Notes: generated by a model not told the origin, from the sequence alone. Shown: positions 38,813-48,489, numbered from the stretch's first letter. The stretch is 64,000 nucleotides of DNA from a bacterium (GCA_030427705.1 JAUIBR010000020.1:1-64000); one strand, 5' to 3'. Translations and numbers: made by a program.

Positions 38813-39805
38813 ATGAAGGTAAACAAACAAAGCATCATCATCGCACTGCTCTGCCTCGGAATTTCCGGGTGCGCTACCATGTGCAAACAGCAGGTGCCTC
38901 CGGGTCACGTCGGTATGTGTCGAACCGTTGAAGGGTTCCAAGGTCAGCCTCTGGGCGCCGGATGGCATGAATGCTGGGGTACGGACGCATCGATGTACTA
39001 CATCGAAACGTCAGACCACGAGCAGGTCATCAACATGAACGTGCTGTGCAAAGACAGTCTCAACTTCAAGTTCGATGTCGCCGTGCTCGCGGCTGCAGAT
39101 AAGGAAAACAAGGAGTTGTTGGAGAAGATGTTCGAGAACATCACACCGCAGGGCGGTCAGACCATCACCTCGACGCAAATCTTCGACATGTACGCCCGCA
39201 GCGTTGTCGACCAGGAAGCGCGCAAGGTCGTCTCGCAATACGAAACACGCGAGATCGTCAGCAAGCGTCCTCAAATCATCGAGGAGATTCGCACATCCGT
39301 GACGGAAGCGCTGGACGGCTCAATCGTTCAGATTAAGCGGGTGACCGTGAACAATCTCGATTTCCCTGAGGTCGTCACTAAGGCTCAGGAAGAGCGGGCT
39401 CGTCGCCAGGTGGAGATCGAGACGGAGCGCGCCGAACAGGAGAAGCGAGTCTTGAAGGCGCAAAACGCCCTGAAGGTCGCATCGCTTGAGTACGAGAAGC
39501 AGCTTCTGGAGGCGTCCATGATCTCGGACTCAAACCAGGTCATCGGCGAATCGATTACGCCCGAGTACCTTGCCTGGTGGCAGCTTAAGGTGATGAGTGA
39601 GGCCGCTAGCGGTCCCAACAACTGGGGATTCATCCCATACACCGACTTCAACTCGGCACAGACGAACCCCAAGAACCTGACAAGCGGCAAGCGTGTCATC
39701 GACGACGAACTCCGTCAGCGCATCCGCGAGATGCGCCAGCGCGCACAGGACGATGCCCGAGCTTCGGATGTCCCGAAGGCTGAAGCCGATAGCAAAGTTC
39801 AGTAG
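38813..39805 (+). CDS. SPFH/band 7 (prohibitin-like) lipoprotein
   Basis: 330 residues: lipobox LGISGC with Cys20 instead of the usual N-terminal membrane helix. The SPFH core spans about residues 30-205 (VPPGHVGMCRTVEG; FDMYARSVVDQEARKVVS), then a long charged helix (about 190-235: ARRQVEIETERAEQEKRV), as in prohibitins and flotillins. Lipidation should place it in the periplasm or outer membrane, not the cytoplasm. GGAGG lies just before the ATG. It is divergent from the RCC1 giant. Confidence 0.85.
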   Translation: MKVNKQSIIIALLCLGISGCATMCKQQVPPGHVGMCRTVEGFQGQPLGAGWHECWGTDASMYYIETSDHEQVINMNVLCKDSLNFKFDVAVLAAADKENKELLEKMFENITPQGGQTITSTQIFDMYARSVVDQEARKVVSQYETREIVSKRPQIIEEIRTSVTEALDGSIVQIKRVTVNNLDFPEVVTKAQEERARRQVEIETERAEQEKRVLKAQNALKVASLEYEKQLLEASMISDSNQVIGESITPEYLAWWQLKVMSEAASGPNNWGFIPYTDFNSAQTNPKNLTSGKRVIDDELRQRIREMRQRAQDDARASDVPKAEADSKVQ

Positions 39806-41143
39806 TTACTCGGCGAGGAAGAGGTACGCCGACTCAAGCCGACCTTCCACTCCAGTCTCCAGAAAGCCCTCGTCATCGATTTGGCGAGGGCCTTTTTCGT
39901 CCCAGTACTTGTCGAACAGGACGTCGCTTCGGACCAGTACCTCCGCGGTTACCCCGTCTTTCCCCGGAACTTTGCAGGCGTAACCTTGGAGCGGTCGGCC
40001 CACTGAGTTGCGGCGAGTGGCGCCCACACGTTCGACGTGCGAGATACCTGCTTCGGGCACGCCCCACATGCCAAGGGCGTGGATTTTCGCGTTCTCGAGC
40101 ACATCGAAAACATCGTCAGGAACCTGACCATCAACCAGGTAGATGCGATCGATTGCGCCACCCAACTCAGAACGAAGCGGCTCGTAAAGAATCTTCTGCG
40201 CCGCCTTCTCGCCCAGCTTCGACAACGCACTACCAAACCCAAATGATTCGCCAGACTGCGCCTTCTTCAGGAATTCAGGGGCGGCCTCCAAGCGGTCTTG
40301 GAACGCCGTCGCTAAACCTTCAACGAAAGCCGGACCGCTCACAACTACTGTCGGAGCCAGCGTCTGCACGTCACCACGCAGTCGGCTCAATGAAGAAGCC
40401 ACCGCGAGGGTTTGACCGGCGAACAAAGCAGCCAGGGCGGACAAGAGCCCATGAAACCAACCGTAGCTCAGAAGGACGGCAACGCGCTCATCTTCAAGCT
40501 GCAAGCCGTCGATGAGGTACTCCAACATGATGGCGAGCTTTCCGCCGGAGAATGTGGCTCCATGCGGATCTTCGACCTCTTCATGCGGGTAAACAATCAG
40601 TGCGGGGTCTTCGGGAGCGAGCCCGTAGGTGACCTTCGCCAGCGCCTTCAAGTCCCCACGTTGTGTACGGAAGCGGCCTTGAGTCTCAATCTCGTCCAGG
40701 GTCGTGACATCGCTGGACGTCGTTCCCTTCCCGGTCAGGTTAATCCATTGAATGGGCGGAAACTTGTCGCCTTGGCCGCGTAGCGCAAGGCGCGCCGTCT
40801 CATCTTCGACCGCGATCCAACCGGTCTGAGCTCGAGCGACGCATCGCAGCGTCACCTTGCGGTCCCAGTTTGAAGGGAGCGGAACTAAGACGCCACCAAC
40901 TAACCAAGTCGCAAACGCGAGGTCCAACCAGTCTTGGCTGTTGGGTGAGATGATGGCGAGGCGCTCACCAGGCTGAAATCCGGCATCCAGAAGGCCGACA
41001 GCGATCTTTTGAACTCGTCGAGTCCAGACCCAGAAGTTCGTATCGACCTGAACGCCGTCGTCAGAGAGGGCCACAAACGCGGCCTTCTTCTTAAAGTCGT
41101 CGCTGGTGAATCGCGTCCAAAAATGTGTGGAGAAGTTTCGCAT
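39806..41143 (-). CDS. truncated AMP-binding (acyl-CoA synthetase-like) protein
   Basis: 445 residues. The N-terminal half follows acyl-adenylating enzymes (AVGLLDAGFQPGERLAIISP; LAFATWLVGGVLVPL). The P-loop YTSGTTGxPKG is absent, with VYPHEEVEDPHGATF at that place. The chain ends just after the A8-like GFLETGVEGR, so the small C-terminal domain with the catalytic Lys is missing. It is either a degenerate enzyme or a protein with another use. The stop abuts the SPFH gene stop, and a plus-strand terminator lies within its 3' end. It follows deoC by 9 bp. Confidence 0.7.
   Translation of the reverse strand: MRNFSTHFWTRFTSDDFKKKAAFVALSDDGVQVDTNFWVWTRRVQKIAVGLLDAGFQPGERLAIISPNSQDWLDLAFATWLVGGVLVPLPSNWDRKVTLRCVARAQTGWIAVEDETARLALRGQGDKFPPIQWINLTGKGTTSSDVTTLDEIETQGRFRTQRGDLKALAKVTYGLAPEDPALIVYPHEEVEDPHGATFSGGKLAIMLEYLIDGLQLEDERVAVLLSYGWFHGLLSALAALFAGQTLAVASSLSRLRGDVQTLAPTVVVSGPAFVEGLATAFQDRLEAAPEFLKKAQSGESFGFGSALSKLGEKAAQKILYEPLRSELGGAIDRIYLVDGQVPDDVFDVLENAKIHALGMWGVPEAGISHVERVGATRRNSVGRPLQGYACKVPGKDGVTAEVLVRSDVLFDKYWDEKGPRQIDDEGFLETGVEGRLESAYLFLAE
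39866..39897 (+). terminator. intrinsic terminator for the SPFH gene, inside the convergent gene
   Basis: GCCCTCG and CGAGGGC form a 7-bp perfect stem with a 12-nt loop, followed by CTTTTT on the plus strand, 61 bp beyond the SPFH stop. The whole element is coding sequence of the opposite-strand AMP-binding gene. Confidence 0.6.
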
Positions 41144-41152
41144 GCCGCGAAT

Positions 41153-42046
41153 CTAGTAACCGCTGGTGCCCTGTCCACCGGTCACGATAGCGACCGATGA
41201 TGAGCAGCCCAACCGGTTGGCGCCCGCCTTAAGCATGTTGATGGCATCGTCGTAGCTACGCACGCCGCCAGAGGCTTTCACGCCGACATCGGGTCCAACT
41301 ACAGAGCGCATCAAGGCGATATCTTCTGCGGTTGCACCGCCAGGACCGAAACCGGTGGAGGTTTTCACAAATGCCGCGTTTGCGACTTTGGAAAGTGAGC
41401 AGGCCGTGATCTTCTCGTCCTGAGTCAACATGCCCGTTTCCAAGATGACCTTCACAACTTTGCCCGGAACGGCTTTGACCACTTTCGCGATGTCATCGGC
41501 GACTAGCGCATAATCCCGCGACTTCAATGCCCCGATATTGAGCACCATGTCGATTTCGTCGGCGCCACATCGCACCGCTTCGCGCGCTTCGAACGCCTTG
41601 GAGCCAGGGGTACCTGCCCCCAACGGGAAGCCAACGACCGCACAAACTTTCACACCGGAGCCAGACAAGAACGAGGCCGCCAGTCGGACGTTCGCCGAGT
41701 TGACGCAGACACTGAAGAACTGATGTGTACGCGCTTCGTCGCAAAGCTTCTGGATTTGGTCCCGGGTCGCGTCCGGTTTCAGCAAGGTGTGATCGATGTA
41801 GCGGGACACCTCTTTGGCGGACGGCATGTTCGCAGGCGGTGTCCATTTGGTTAGGTCACGAGCCATTGGATTCAGACCACAGGACATGCAGCCTTCGACC
41901 GGAAGTTCGCACGTCATGCAGCCCGCACCGTGCACTTTGCGTCCGTCGGGACGCGTATTTGGCAATGATCCGCCATCAAGACGTGACCGCACGCGGTCGG
42001 TGATTGCGTCTACAATGGCATCGAGCTGTCTTTCGTCCATGATCAC
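41153..42046 (-). CDS. deoC: deoxyribose-phosphate aldolase with N-terminal Cys extension
   Basis: Class I aldolase splitting 2-deoxyribose 5-phosphate into glyceraldehyde 3-phosphate and acetaldehyde. Schiff-base Lys in AFVKTSTGFGPGG, the second Lys in VKASGGVRS and Asp in EIDMVLNIGA are all present. The TIM barrel begins near residue 80. The 80 residues before it are extra for bacterial DeoC of about 220 residues and contain GCMTCELPVEGCMSCG, two CxxC pairs that could bind a metal or form disulphides. GTG at 42046 or ATG two codons later may start it. Confidence 0.92.
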   Translation of the reverse strand: MIMDERQLDAIVDAITDRVRSRLDGGSLPNTRPDGRKVHGAGCMTCELPVEGCMSCGLNPMARDLTKWTPPANMPSAKEVSRYIDHTLLKPDATRDQIQKLCDEARTHQFFSVCVNSANVRLAASFLSGSGVKVCAVVGFPLGAGTPGSKAFEAREAVRCGADEIDMVLNIGALKSRDYALVADDIAKVVKAVPGKVVKVILETGMLTQDEKITACSLSKVANAAFVKTSTGFGPGGATAEDIALMRSVVGPDVGVKASGGVRSYDDAINMLKAGANRLGCSSSVAIVTGGQGTSGY

Positions 42047-42107
42047 ACTTCGTGTTGATTGATGGCGTGTTTTACCGTGTTTGGTTCGTGGTGGCTAGTG
42101 TTTGTAG

Positions 42108-43043
42108 CTAGTAGCCCAAACGGATTAGCGCATCACCGCGGTTGACCAATGGGTTGGTGCGGTGGCTGATGATTTGGCCGGCGACGGTGGAGCTGACCTT
42201 GATGGTTTCTTCAGCCATCGCGTCGCCGATGCTCCCCAACCGCTCGCGCTTCGCGACGAACTCCCCGCTGTAGCGGGCCAGGCGCAGGACACCCGAGCGA
42301 CGAGCGCGTACCCACCGCGTCTTCGTGATTTCCCGGGATTCACCGGGCTCGGGATTGAGGTCGGTCATTTTGAGCGTATGAAGCGTCCGCAGAATGCCGT
42401 CCACGCCAATCGAGATACTGTCCGGATCGAATCGATTGGCTTCTCCGCCTTCGTATAGCAGCGTCGGAATCTTCTTCTTCCAAGCTGCATATCGAACTGT
42501 GCCCTTCTGCGGCTTCGCATGGAATCGAACCGGCGCCGCAAATGCTGCAGCCATGCGGTAGATCTGGTCGTCCTCAAAGTTGCCCCGGACCTGCGGGAGG
42601 TTGTGTCGACCGGCAGGCCCCGTATGGAGGTCAATTCCGACATCGCAGTGTTTGACAACGTTCTCCATGAACTCCCACGCAAGGCGTGAGGCCATCGACC
42701 CACGCTTGCTGCCCGGAAACACACGGTTGAGGTCGCGTCGATCGGGAACATAACGCGACTGAATCACAAACCCCTGAACATTCACAATCGGTACGGCGAT
42801 GAGCGTTCCCGCAAACTTGTTCGGGTCAATCAGTTCGACCACGCGGCGGATAATCTCGAAACCATTCAATTCGTCGCCATGGATGGTGCCGCTGAGCCAA
42901 ACGGTTGGGCCGTCTTCAACGCCTCGCACACAATCAAGGCGCATCTTCAATGGCGTTTGGGTCGCCAGACGTCCAATCGGAATCCGCACATTGGTGTGCT
43001 TACCTTTCTCGATCTCCACGCCGCCAACAATCAAATCACTCAT
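42108..43043 (-). CDS. M14-type deacylase (AstE/aspartoacylase family)
   Basis: 311 residues of the succinylglutamate desuccinylase/aspartoacylase family, Zn-dependent amidohydrolases related to carboxypeptidases. Zn ligands are His and Glu in TIHGDELNG and His in GIDLHTGP. Arg residues in RDLNRVFPG bind the substrate carboxylate, and Glu in LLYEGGE is the probable catalytic base. The C-terminal beta part (GQIISHRTNPLVNRGD) is the usual small domain. The ATG directly follows the TAG of the fused spermidine-synthase-like gene. Confidence 0.88.
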   Translation of the reverse strand: MSDLIVGGVEIEKGKHTNVRIPIGRLATQTPLKMRLDCVRGVEDGPTVWLSGTIHGDELNGFEIIRRVVELIDPNKFAGTLIAVPIVNVQGFVIQSRYVPDRRDLNRVFPGSKRGSMASRLAWEFMENVVKHCDVGIDLHTGPAGRHNLPQVRGNFEDDQIYRMAAAFAAPVRFHAKPQKGTVRYAAWKKKIPTLLYEGGEANRFDPDSISIGVDGILRTLHTLKMTDLNPEPGESREITKTRWVRARRSGVLRLARYSGEFVAKRERLGSIGDAMAEETIKVSSTVAGQIISHRTNPLVNRGDALIRLGY

Positions 43044-45224
43044 CTACTCCCACCTGTACAACGAGATGACATTAGAGAACGTATCCGTCCAAGGAGCAAC
43101 GCTCTCGTCACGACGTGGTTCACGCCAGTTTGGATCGTTTGCCAATTCGCCCATATGGGCTTCGTCACGCGCAATCAGCATGAATTTGCACATGCTCAGA
43201 TGCACGCCGATGTCTTTGGGCGGTTTGTGCAGCTGGACTCGCGCCTTTAACCCCAATTTTTCGACGATGTTGGCCAACATGGGTTCCAAATCCAGATAGC
43301 GATTTGAAATGTGGAATGCCAACACCCCGTCATCGCGAAGCTTCGACATATAGAGTTCGATGGCCTCCGTCGTCACCAGGTGCACCGGAATTGCGTTCGA
43401 CGTGAAGGCATCGACCACGACTAGCTGAAATGCACCCTCGTCCTCGCGCGAAATCATGATGCGGCCGTCACCCTTCACGACATCATAATCGCCCTCACAA
43501 TCCGTCATGAACGAGAAGTACTGCGGGTCCGATGCGACATCGACCACTACCGGATCGATCTCATAGAAGCGCAGAGGCTGCCCTTTTGACGCCAGACAAC
43601 TGATACCACCCACGCCCAGTCCAATTGCCCCGACCGGCGCTGGACCGTGCTGGCGCTGGACCTCTTTGAAGACCTGTCCGATGGGACTTCCCGGATAGAG
43701 GTAAGGAAGCGACCAATGCCGATACTCTTCCAAACGGCTCTGGGCGCCGTGGTTGGTGTTGCCATGGAGCAACATATTGACGTTGTCGTCCTCCATGAAG
43801 ACCACCTTGCTGGACCCAAAGTAGCTGCGGTCCAGATACAGCAGTGGATAATTGTACGCGAATGCCGCGTATCCCATGACGACCGCGATCGTCAGCCCCG
43901 CACCAAACGCGATGGGCCGCAGCATGTACATCAACACAAACGGGATGAAGCTCAGCATCACCAGGGCAAGGCCCAATCCTGAGGAATCATCGGTCAATAG
44001 AACCTTGCGTTCGACCAAGAGCAAGATGCCGAGCAGGGCCGCGACAATCACGATGTCTTGCAGCATGCGCTTTCGTTTGTCGGCTTCGTCCTCAGGTAAA
44101 ACGATAGGCATCAAGAGCGCTGCGACCGCCACCATCAGCGGATATTCGTAGACGTCTGGGAAGACCAACGGCGCCAACAACGCATTAAATGCGCCCCCGA
44201 GAACCCCACCCAGCGACATCAGAAGATAAAACTCCGTGAGGTGTTCAACCGCAGGGCGCGTGCGGTTGAGCTCGCCGTGAAATGTCATGGTCACGGCGAA
44301 GAAGGCGCCCAGATGAATCAACACCATCAGCCACATGGGCGTGTTCAGCTGCAGCACCAAAACCGGCACCAACATAACCAGGATCATCGGCGTGATGCGC
44401 AACACAAGCGCGTGCGGAATGACACGCGTCTTGGCGAAGACCAGGATGAACGTCAGCAGATATAGGGCGAGTGGAATGACCCACAATAAGGGAACGGCCG
44501 CGATATCCGTGCTCAGCGTGGTCGTCACGCCCAGAAGCAGGCTTGAAGGAATGAACGCCAACGCGATCCAGTGTAGACGTTGCTTCGCGGTCAGCGGCGC
44601 GGTCTCCTTGACGACCTCCGGGCCGGTCTCGACGATGCGTTTCCAGCTCGTTCCTGCCACAGCGATCGTTAACACGCCTAAAACCCCGTATCCAATCGCC
44701 CACATATTGGACTGCGTCGTCAGGTCCAATGCAGGTTCAATCAACAGGGGATAGGCGAGCAAAGAAAGCATCGAGCCTGCGTTGCTTGCCGCATACAAAT
44801 GGTAGGGATCTGCTGCGTCTTCGTGGTCGGTACATCCAAACCAACGCTGAAACATTGGGGCCGACGCACTCAACGCCAAAAACGGGAACCCAACGGCCAT
44901 CACGAGTGCAAACAAAAGTGGCCCCATGGGTTCATCAACTGAATCCACGAGCGTCGACGTATCCACCGCGATCGGCAAAACCACCGCCGCGACCGCGAGC
45001 ACCACAATGTGCAAGACCGCCTGCTTCTTGGGGCCCATTAATCGCGTTGTGAGGTGGGCGTAGCCATAACCGGCGAGCAGCACGGCTTGGAAGAAAACCA
45101 TGCATGTGTTCCAGACCGCCGGCGAGCCGCCCATCGCAGGCAAGAGCATCTTGCCAACCATCGGCTGCACCGCAAAGAGCAGGCAGGCACTTACAAAGAC
45201 AGTTATCGCGTAGACAGCAACCAA
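43044..45224 (-). CDS. fused membrane domain and spermidine-synthase-like protein
   Basis: 726 residues. The N-terminal 440 residues form about a dozen membrane helices (starting FVSACLLFAVQPMVGKMLLPAMGG, shown in part), and the C-terminal 250 residues are a Rossmann methyltransferase/spermidine synthase-like domain (IGLGVGGISCLA; FYEIDP; VVVDAFTSNAIPVHLVT). This is the arrangement annotated as fused MFS/spermidine synthase. The reaction is not established for this family. TTG at 45224 is the start. The stop abuts the ATG of the deacylase gene. Confidence 0.85.
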   Translation of the reverse strand: MVAVYAITVFVSACLLFAVQPMVGKMLLPAMGGSPAVWNTCMVFFQAVLLAGYGYAHLTTRLMGPKKQAVLHIVVLAVAAVVLPIAVDTSTLVDSVDEPMGPLLFALVMAVGFPFLALSASAPMFQRWFGCTDHEDAADPYHLYAASNAGSMLSLLAYPLLIEPALDLTTQSNMWAIGYGVLGVLTIAVAGTSWKRIVETGPEVVKETAPLTAKQRLHWIALAFIPSSLLLGVTTTLSTDIAAVPLLWVIPLALYLLTFILVFAKTRVIPHALVLRITPMILVMLVPVLVLQLNTPMWLMVLIHLGAFFAVTMTFHGELNRTRPAVEHLTEFYLLMSLGGVLGGAFNALLAPLVFPDVYEYPLMVAVAALLMPIVLPEDEADKRKRMLQDIVIVAALLGILLLVERKVLLTDDSSGLGLALVMLSFIPFVLMYMLRPIAFGAGLTIAVVMGYAAFAYNYPLLYLDRSYFGSSKVVFMEDDNVNMLLHGNTNHGAQSRLEEYRHWSLPYLYPGSPIGQVFKEVQRQHGPAPVGAIGLGVGGISCLASKGQPLRFYEIDPVVVDVASDPQYFSFMTDCEGDYDVVKGDGRIMISREDEGAFQLVVVDAFTSNAIPVHLVTTEAIELYMSKLRDDGVLAFHISNRYLDLEPMLANIVEKLGLKARVQLHKPPKDIGVHLSMCKFMLIARDEAHMGELANDPNWREPRRDESVAPWTDTFSNVISLYRWE

Positions 45225-45316
45225 AGTCGACCGACGGCGTAGGGTTAGGTGAGGTTAACCTATTCCAGTTACCTCAAGAACCTCCCTTATCCGTCTTAAC
45301 AAACTTCCCCGCCTTA

Positions 45317-47224
45317 CTAAGGGCTGTTGGGCTCGCCAGGAGAGGCGAGAATGAAGTCTTTGAAGTCGTCGTTAACGTTACTTCCGCCTTCATCAAGCTG
45401 ATAGGCCTGCCACTGAGCAGGGTCGGTGCCGTCGCCTCCATCATCATCAACGATGATGCGTTCCATCGATCGGACGATCGAGTTGCGCGAGTCGATGACC
45501 GTGCGTCCACCAGCGAAAGGAGGACCGTAATCGCCGACAACATCAATGATGCGCGCGGTTGGCGTCTTCAGCTCGTAGTACACATTGGAGTTCGGCAGGA
45601 ACAATCGCGGCATCCGCGGGTCGTTCGGCAGGTTCAACACGTAGTCTGCGTTGCGGAATGCGTGTTCGCCAAGCTGTGGATCCGAATCCGAATATGGGAC
45701 CAAGTTGTGGTCCAAGATCAGGAAGTACTGCTTGGGTTGAATCACGGTACCAGGCGTGAAACCAACCTTCATGTCGTAGCCATTGGTAATGGTCCACAAC
45801 GAGAGGTCGATGGGTCGGTTCGTCGTGTTGTAGAGTTCAATGAACTCGTCGTCCGAGATTCGCTCGCGCGAGCCCGTGTGGTCGCTTGGACGAGGAAGGC
45901 CATTCCAACCGTCGTAGTGAATTTCGCTGATGATGACGTCGCCTGCTTCGACATCGGGTGAGCAAACGACCTCACCCGTGAACGTGTACTCACGAAGGTA
46001 GTTACAAACGGCGTGGTCAAGCGCTTTGCTGCGTCCCCAGAAGTTCAGGAACTGTGCGTAGTATTCTTCGGTGACACGTCGTCCGTAGAGGATGAGCATC
46101 ACCTCATCGTTTGAGATCGTGGCTGCAGAAGACCAGTTGAACGAACCGGTAATCACGCGCGGACAACCATCAGCACGTGGATTCGTGTCGCACTCTGGAT
46201 TGTCGCTGAACCGGTCGATGATCATCGTCTTCGAGTGAAGACGTCCACCGCCGGCCTGATAGTCACCGGTTAGACGGGCATTCTCGTTTGCGTCCATGCG
46301 CATTGGAACGCCTGCACCAGCTAGGCGATAGACCTCGTGGTAGAGGAAGTTCCCGTGAACCTGACTACGGTCCAGAACGCCAACCACTTTACGGGGTTGT
46401 TGCCTCTCATCAGCCAAATCAACGACCGGTAAGTCACCAAACCCATTGTCATCATTGTACTGCTGGAACTCACGATGTTTGCGCACAAAGCGGCTACCCA
46501 CCTGGTCCTTGGTGAAGGCGAAGATGGTGAAGTGGATATCCGTAGCGGCGCGGTCAAGCTCCTCTAGGATGCGGCCCATCGCGTCTTCTTGTGGCGAGAA
46601 CACAACTTCGACAACCGTGTCACCAACCGTGTAGGTATTGCCGTTATCGATGCGCTCTTTCGCCGCGCCGAATCGCCCGCCGAACATCTGTTCGAACTCC
46701 GCGCCGAAGTCTGCAGCGACGAGTGGCGAGTCGATATACACCCAGTTGTTGTCGTTGCGACCAAATCCTGTGCTCGTGATGTTACCCGTACCCACGAACG
46801 TGAAGCGGTCATCGATGACAAAGAACTTGTTGTGCATGATGTGCCACTGGTTTCCGACCTGCATCGGAATGTGGGCTTTCTGGATCTCAGCGTAACCACT
46901 CTCCTGGTACAGGAAGTGGCGGGCATCACCTGCGATTCGGACCTTCACACCGCGAAGGTGCGCGTCGATGACCGCTCGGAACACGTCCTTGTTCGAGAAA
47001 CCATAGACGCAAGCTTTGATCTCTCCCCGCGCTGCTTTGATCTTCTCGACCAAGAACTGGCTGGAGTGTGTGTCTTCCTCGTTACCCGCGCGTGAACCCG
47101 GAGCGTTGAAGATAGCCGTGATCTGAGGTGTGTACTCGTAGGGGTCCTCACCCTCGTTGCACGAGAGCAAGACCGTCGTAGCACAAATCAGGACAACCAA
47201 TTTTCGTACGAAGTTGAGTTCCAT
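45317..47224 (-). CDS. lipoprotein with two HKD (PLD/Nuc) motifs and lamin-tail domain
   Basis: 635 residues; lipobox TTVLLSC gives Cys22. Two intact HKD motifs, IMHNKFFVIDD (H-x-K-x4-D) and RLHSKTMIIDR followed by ITGSFNWSS, make a complete PLD-superfamily active site able to cleave phosphodiesters in phospholipid or nucleic acid. The C-terminal 190 residues hold a lamin-tail domain (VIISEIHYDGWNG; DEFIELYNTTNRPIDLS), found in bacterial exported nucleases. Its start overlaps the degenerate PLD gene's stop by one base. Last gene of the secreted cluster. Confidence 0.85.
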   Translation of the reverse strand: MELNFVRKLVVLICATTVLLSCNEGEDPYEYTPQITAIFNAPGSRAGNEEDTHSSQFLVEKIKAARGEIKACVYGFSNKDVFRAVIDAHLRGVKVRIAGDARHFLYQESGYAEIQKAHIPMQVGNQWHIMHNKFFVIDDRFTFVGTGNITSTGFGRNDNNWVYIDSPLVAADFGAEFEQMFGGRFGAAKERIDNGNTYTVGDTVVEVVFSPQEDAMGRILEELDRAATDIHFTIFAFTKDQVGSRFVRKHREFQQYNDDNGFGDLPVVDLADERQQPRKVVGVLDRSQVHGNFLYHEVYRLAGAGVPMRMDANENARLTGDYQAGGGRLHSKTMIIDRFSDNPECDTNPRADGCPRVITGSFNWSSAATISNDEVMLILYGRRVTEEYYAQFLNFWGRSKALDHAVCNYLREYTFTGEVVCSPDVEAGDVIISEIHYDGWNGLPRPSDHTGSRERISDDEFIELYNTTNRPIDLSLWTITNGYDMKVGFTPGTVIQPKQYFLILDHNLVPYSDSDPQLGEHAFRNADYVLNLPNDPRMPRLFLPNSNVYYELKTPTARIIDVVGDYGPPFAGGRTVIDSRNSIVRSMERIIVDDDGGDGTDPAQWQAYQLDEGGSNVNDDFKDFILASPGEPNSP

Positions 47225-48489
47225 CAGTTACCTCCGTCCGTCTGTGCTCGCTCCCAAACTTGCTCCCAGCCCGCTTTGATCTGATTCAAGACCGGATTCT
47301 CCTGGTTTGGTCGTGCTTTGACCGTCCAGGTGTTTCCATCGGTAAAGTAATCAGATTTGTAGACCTCGACTCGGTCGTTAGGCTGAGAAGCAATCACACG
47401 AAATGGCCCGGTGCGGAACAGCGGGTGCGACGTAATATGGATTCGTTGCGTTTCGCTGCGTGACCCCTTTGTGCCCTCGGTGTCGATTGCAACGATCGAT
47501 GGCAGGTAGTCCACATCATCCGTGGTGTAGCGCGCACCCAAATCATCCAAACGCGACTTCTGTTCTGGGTCCTGCGCATTTGCATTCACGACGATTCGGA
47601 CGTCGAATCCTGCGTTTTGCTTGTACTCCAGAGCATCGACCAAAAAGTCTTCGCTGATGGAATCCGTCATCACCCAGACGTTTCCGCGAGCGCGGTAGAC
47701 ATCGTCGATAATGGATTTCACCGTGCGCTCCTGCGGGCTAAACCGCATCGAGACTTCACCGTTTGGTGTCAGATACGACTGGTTCCACTGCGTGCTCGAC
47801 TTGACCGGCCCGTTGTAAATCGACAGCTTCGAGGCGAACACTTCGCTGTGAAGTTGATTGAATTCGCGCCAGTACGATTCCTTCACAAGCTCACTCTCAA
47901 AGCGCCACGCCAGCGGGATGCTATCGACGTCGCCAAACTGAGGGCTCGCAAAATTCCAGACTGTTGCAGCACCGATGATGATGAAGTTGTGAGTCATCTG
48001 GTTGTACTCACTCGGCCGCAAAATCTGGCGAGCGGAGTACGGTACAATGGGAGTCGCTGCAGGACAGATCACCTTGTCGGCGTCAGTCGCGTAACCGCAG
48101 CGGTCCAAGATATTGCCGAGGTTTGGATCAGGCAGATAGCGCAGCTCGCCGTCGCCGTAGACAACCTCGATTCCCTCACTCTCAAGGAGCTGGAATCCGG
48201 AATCGCCAGCAGCATCAACATCAGAAACAACACGAACGTTCGCGCCGTTGTCACGAGCTGTAATCAAGGCGTTGGCGAGGTCGTCATCCGTTAGTGAACT
48301 CAGCGCGACCTCGACGGTCGAGTCAGCAACGCGCAGTTCCTGAAGCAGCCGAGATTTCGCCGTGTCGGGATCCGAAATATAGTAGTCAACTCGTGCCGCC
48401 AGCGCCGATTGGAGGGCTGGAGGTTGGTTATCGCACGAGGCGACGAACACTAGCGCTAGCAATAGTGCGGGGATACGTAGATTTCTCAT
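47224..48489 (-). CDS. lipoprotein, degenerate PLD-like domain
   Basis: 421 residues; lipobox VFVASC, Cys19. The fold follows its neighbour at 45317 (AKSRLLQELRVADSTVEVALSS; ALITARDNGANVRVVSDVD; MTHNFIIIGAATVWNFAS). At the first HKD site the Lys is Phe (HNF) and the Asp is gone, and no second HKD motif is seen, so it should be catalytically dead, perhaps a binding or regulatory partner. It overlaps the lamin-tail gene upstream by 4 bp and the active PLD gene downstream by 1 bp. Confidence 0.75.
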   Translation of the reverse strand: MRNLRIPALLLALVFVASCDNQPPALQSALAARVDYYISDPDTAKSRLLQELRVADSTVEVALSSLTDDDLANALITARDNGANVRVVSDVDAAGDSGFQLLESEGIEVVYGDGELRYLPDPNLGNILDRCGYATDADKVICPAATPIVPYSARQILRPSEYNQMTHNFIIIGAATVWNFASPQFGDVDSIPLAWRFESELVKESYWREFNQLHSEVFASKLSIYNGPVKSSTQWNQSYLTPNGEVSMRFSPQERTVKSIIDDVYRARGNVWVMTDSISEDFLVDALEYKQNAGFDVRIVVNANAQDPEQKSRLDDLGARYTTDDVDYLPSIVAIDTEGTKGSRSETQRIHITSHPLFRTGPFRVIASQPNDRVEVYKSDYFTDGNTWTVKARPNQENPVLNQIKAGWEQVWERAQTDGGN

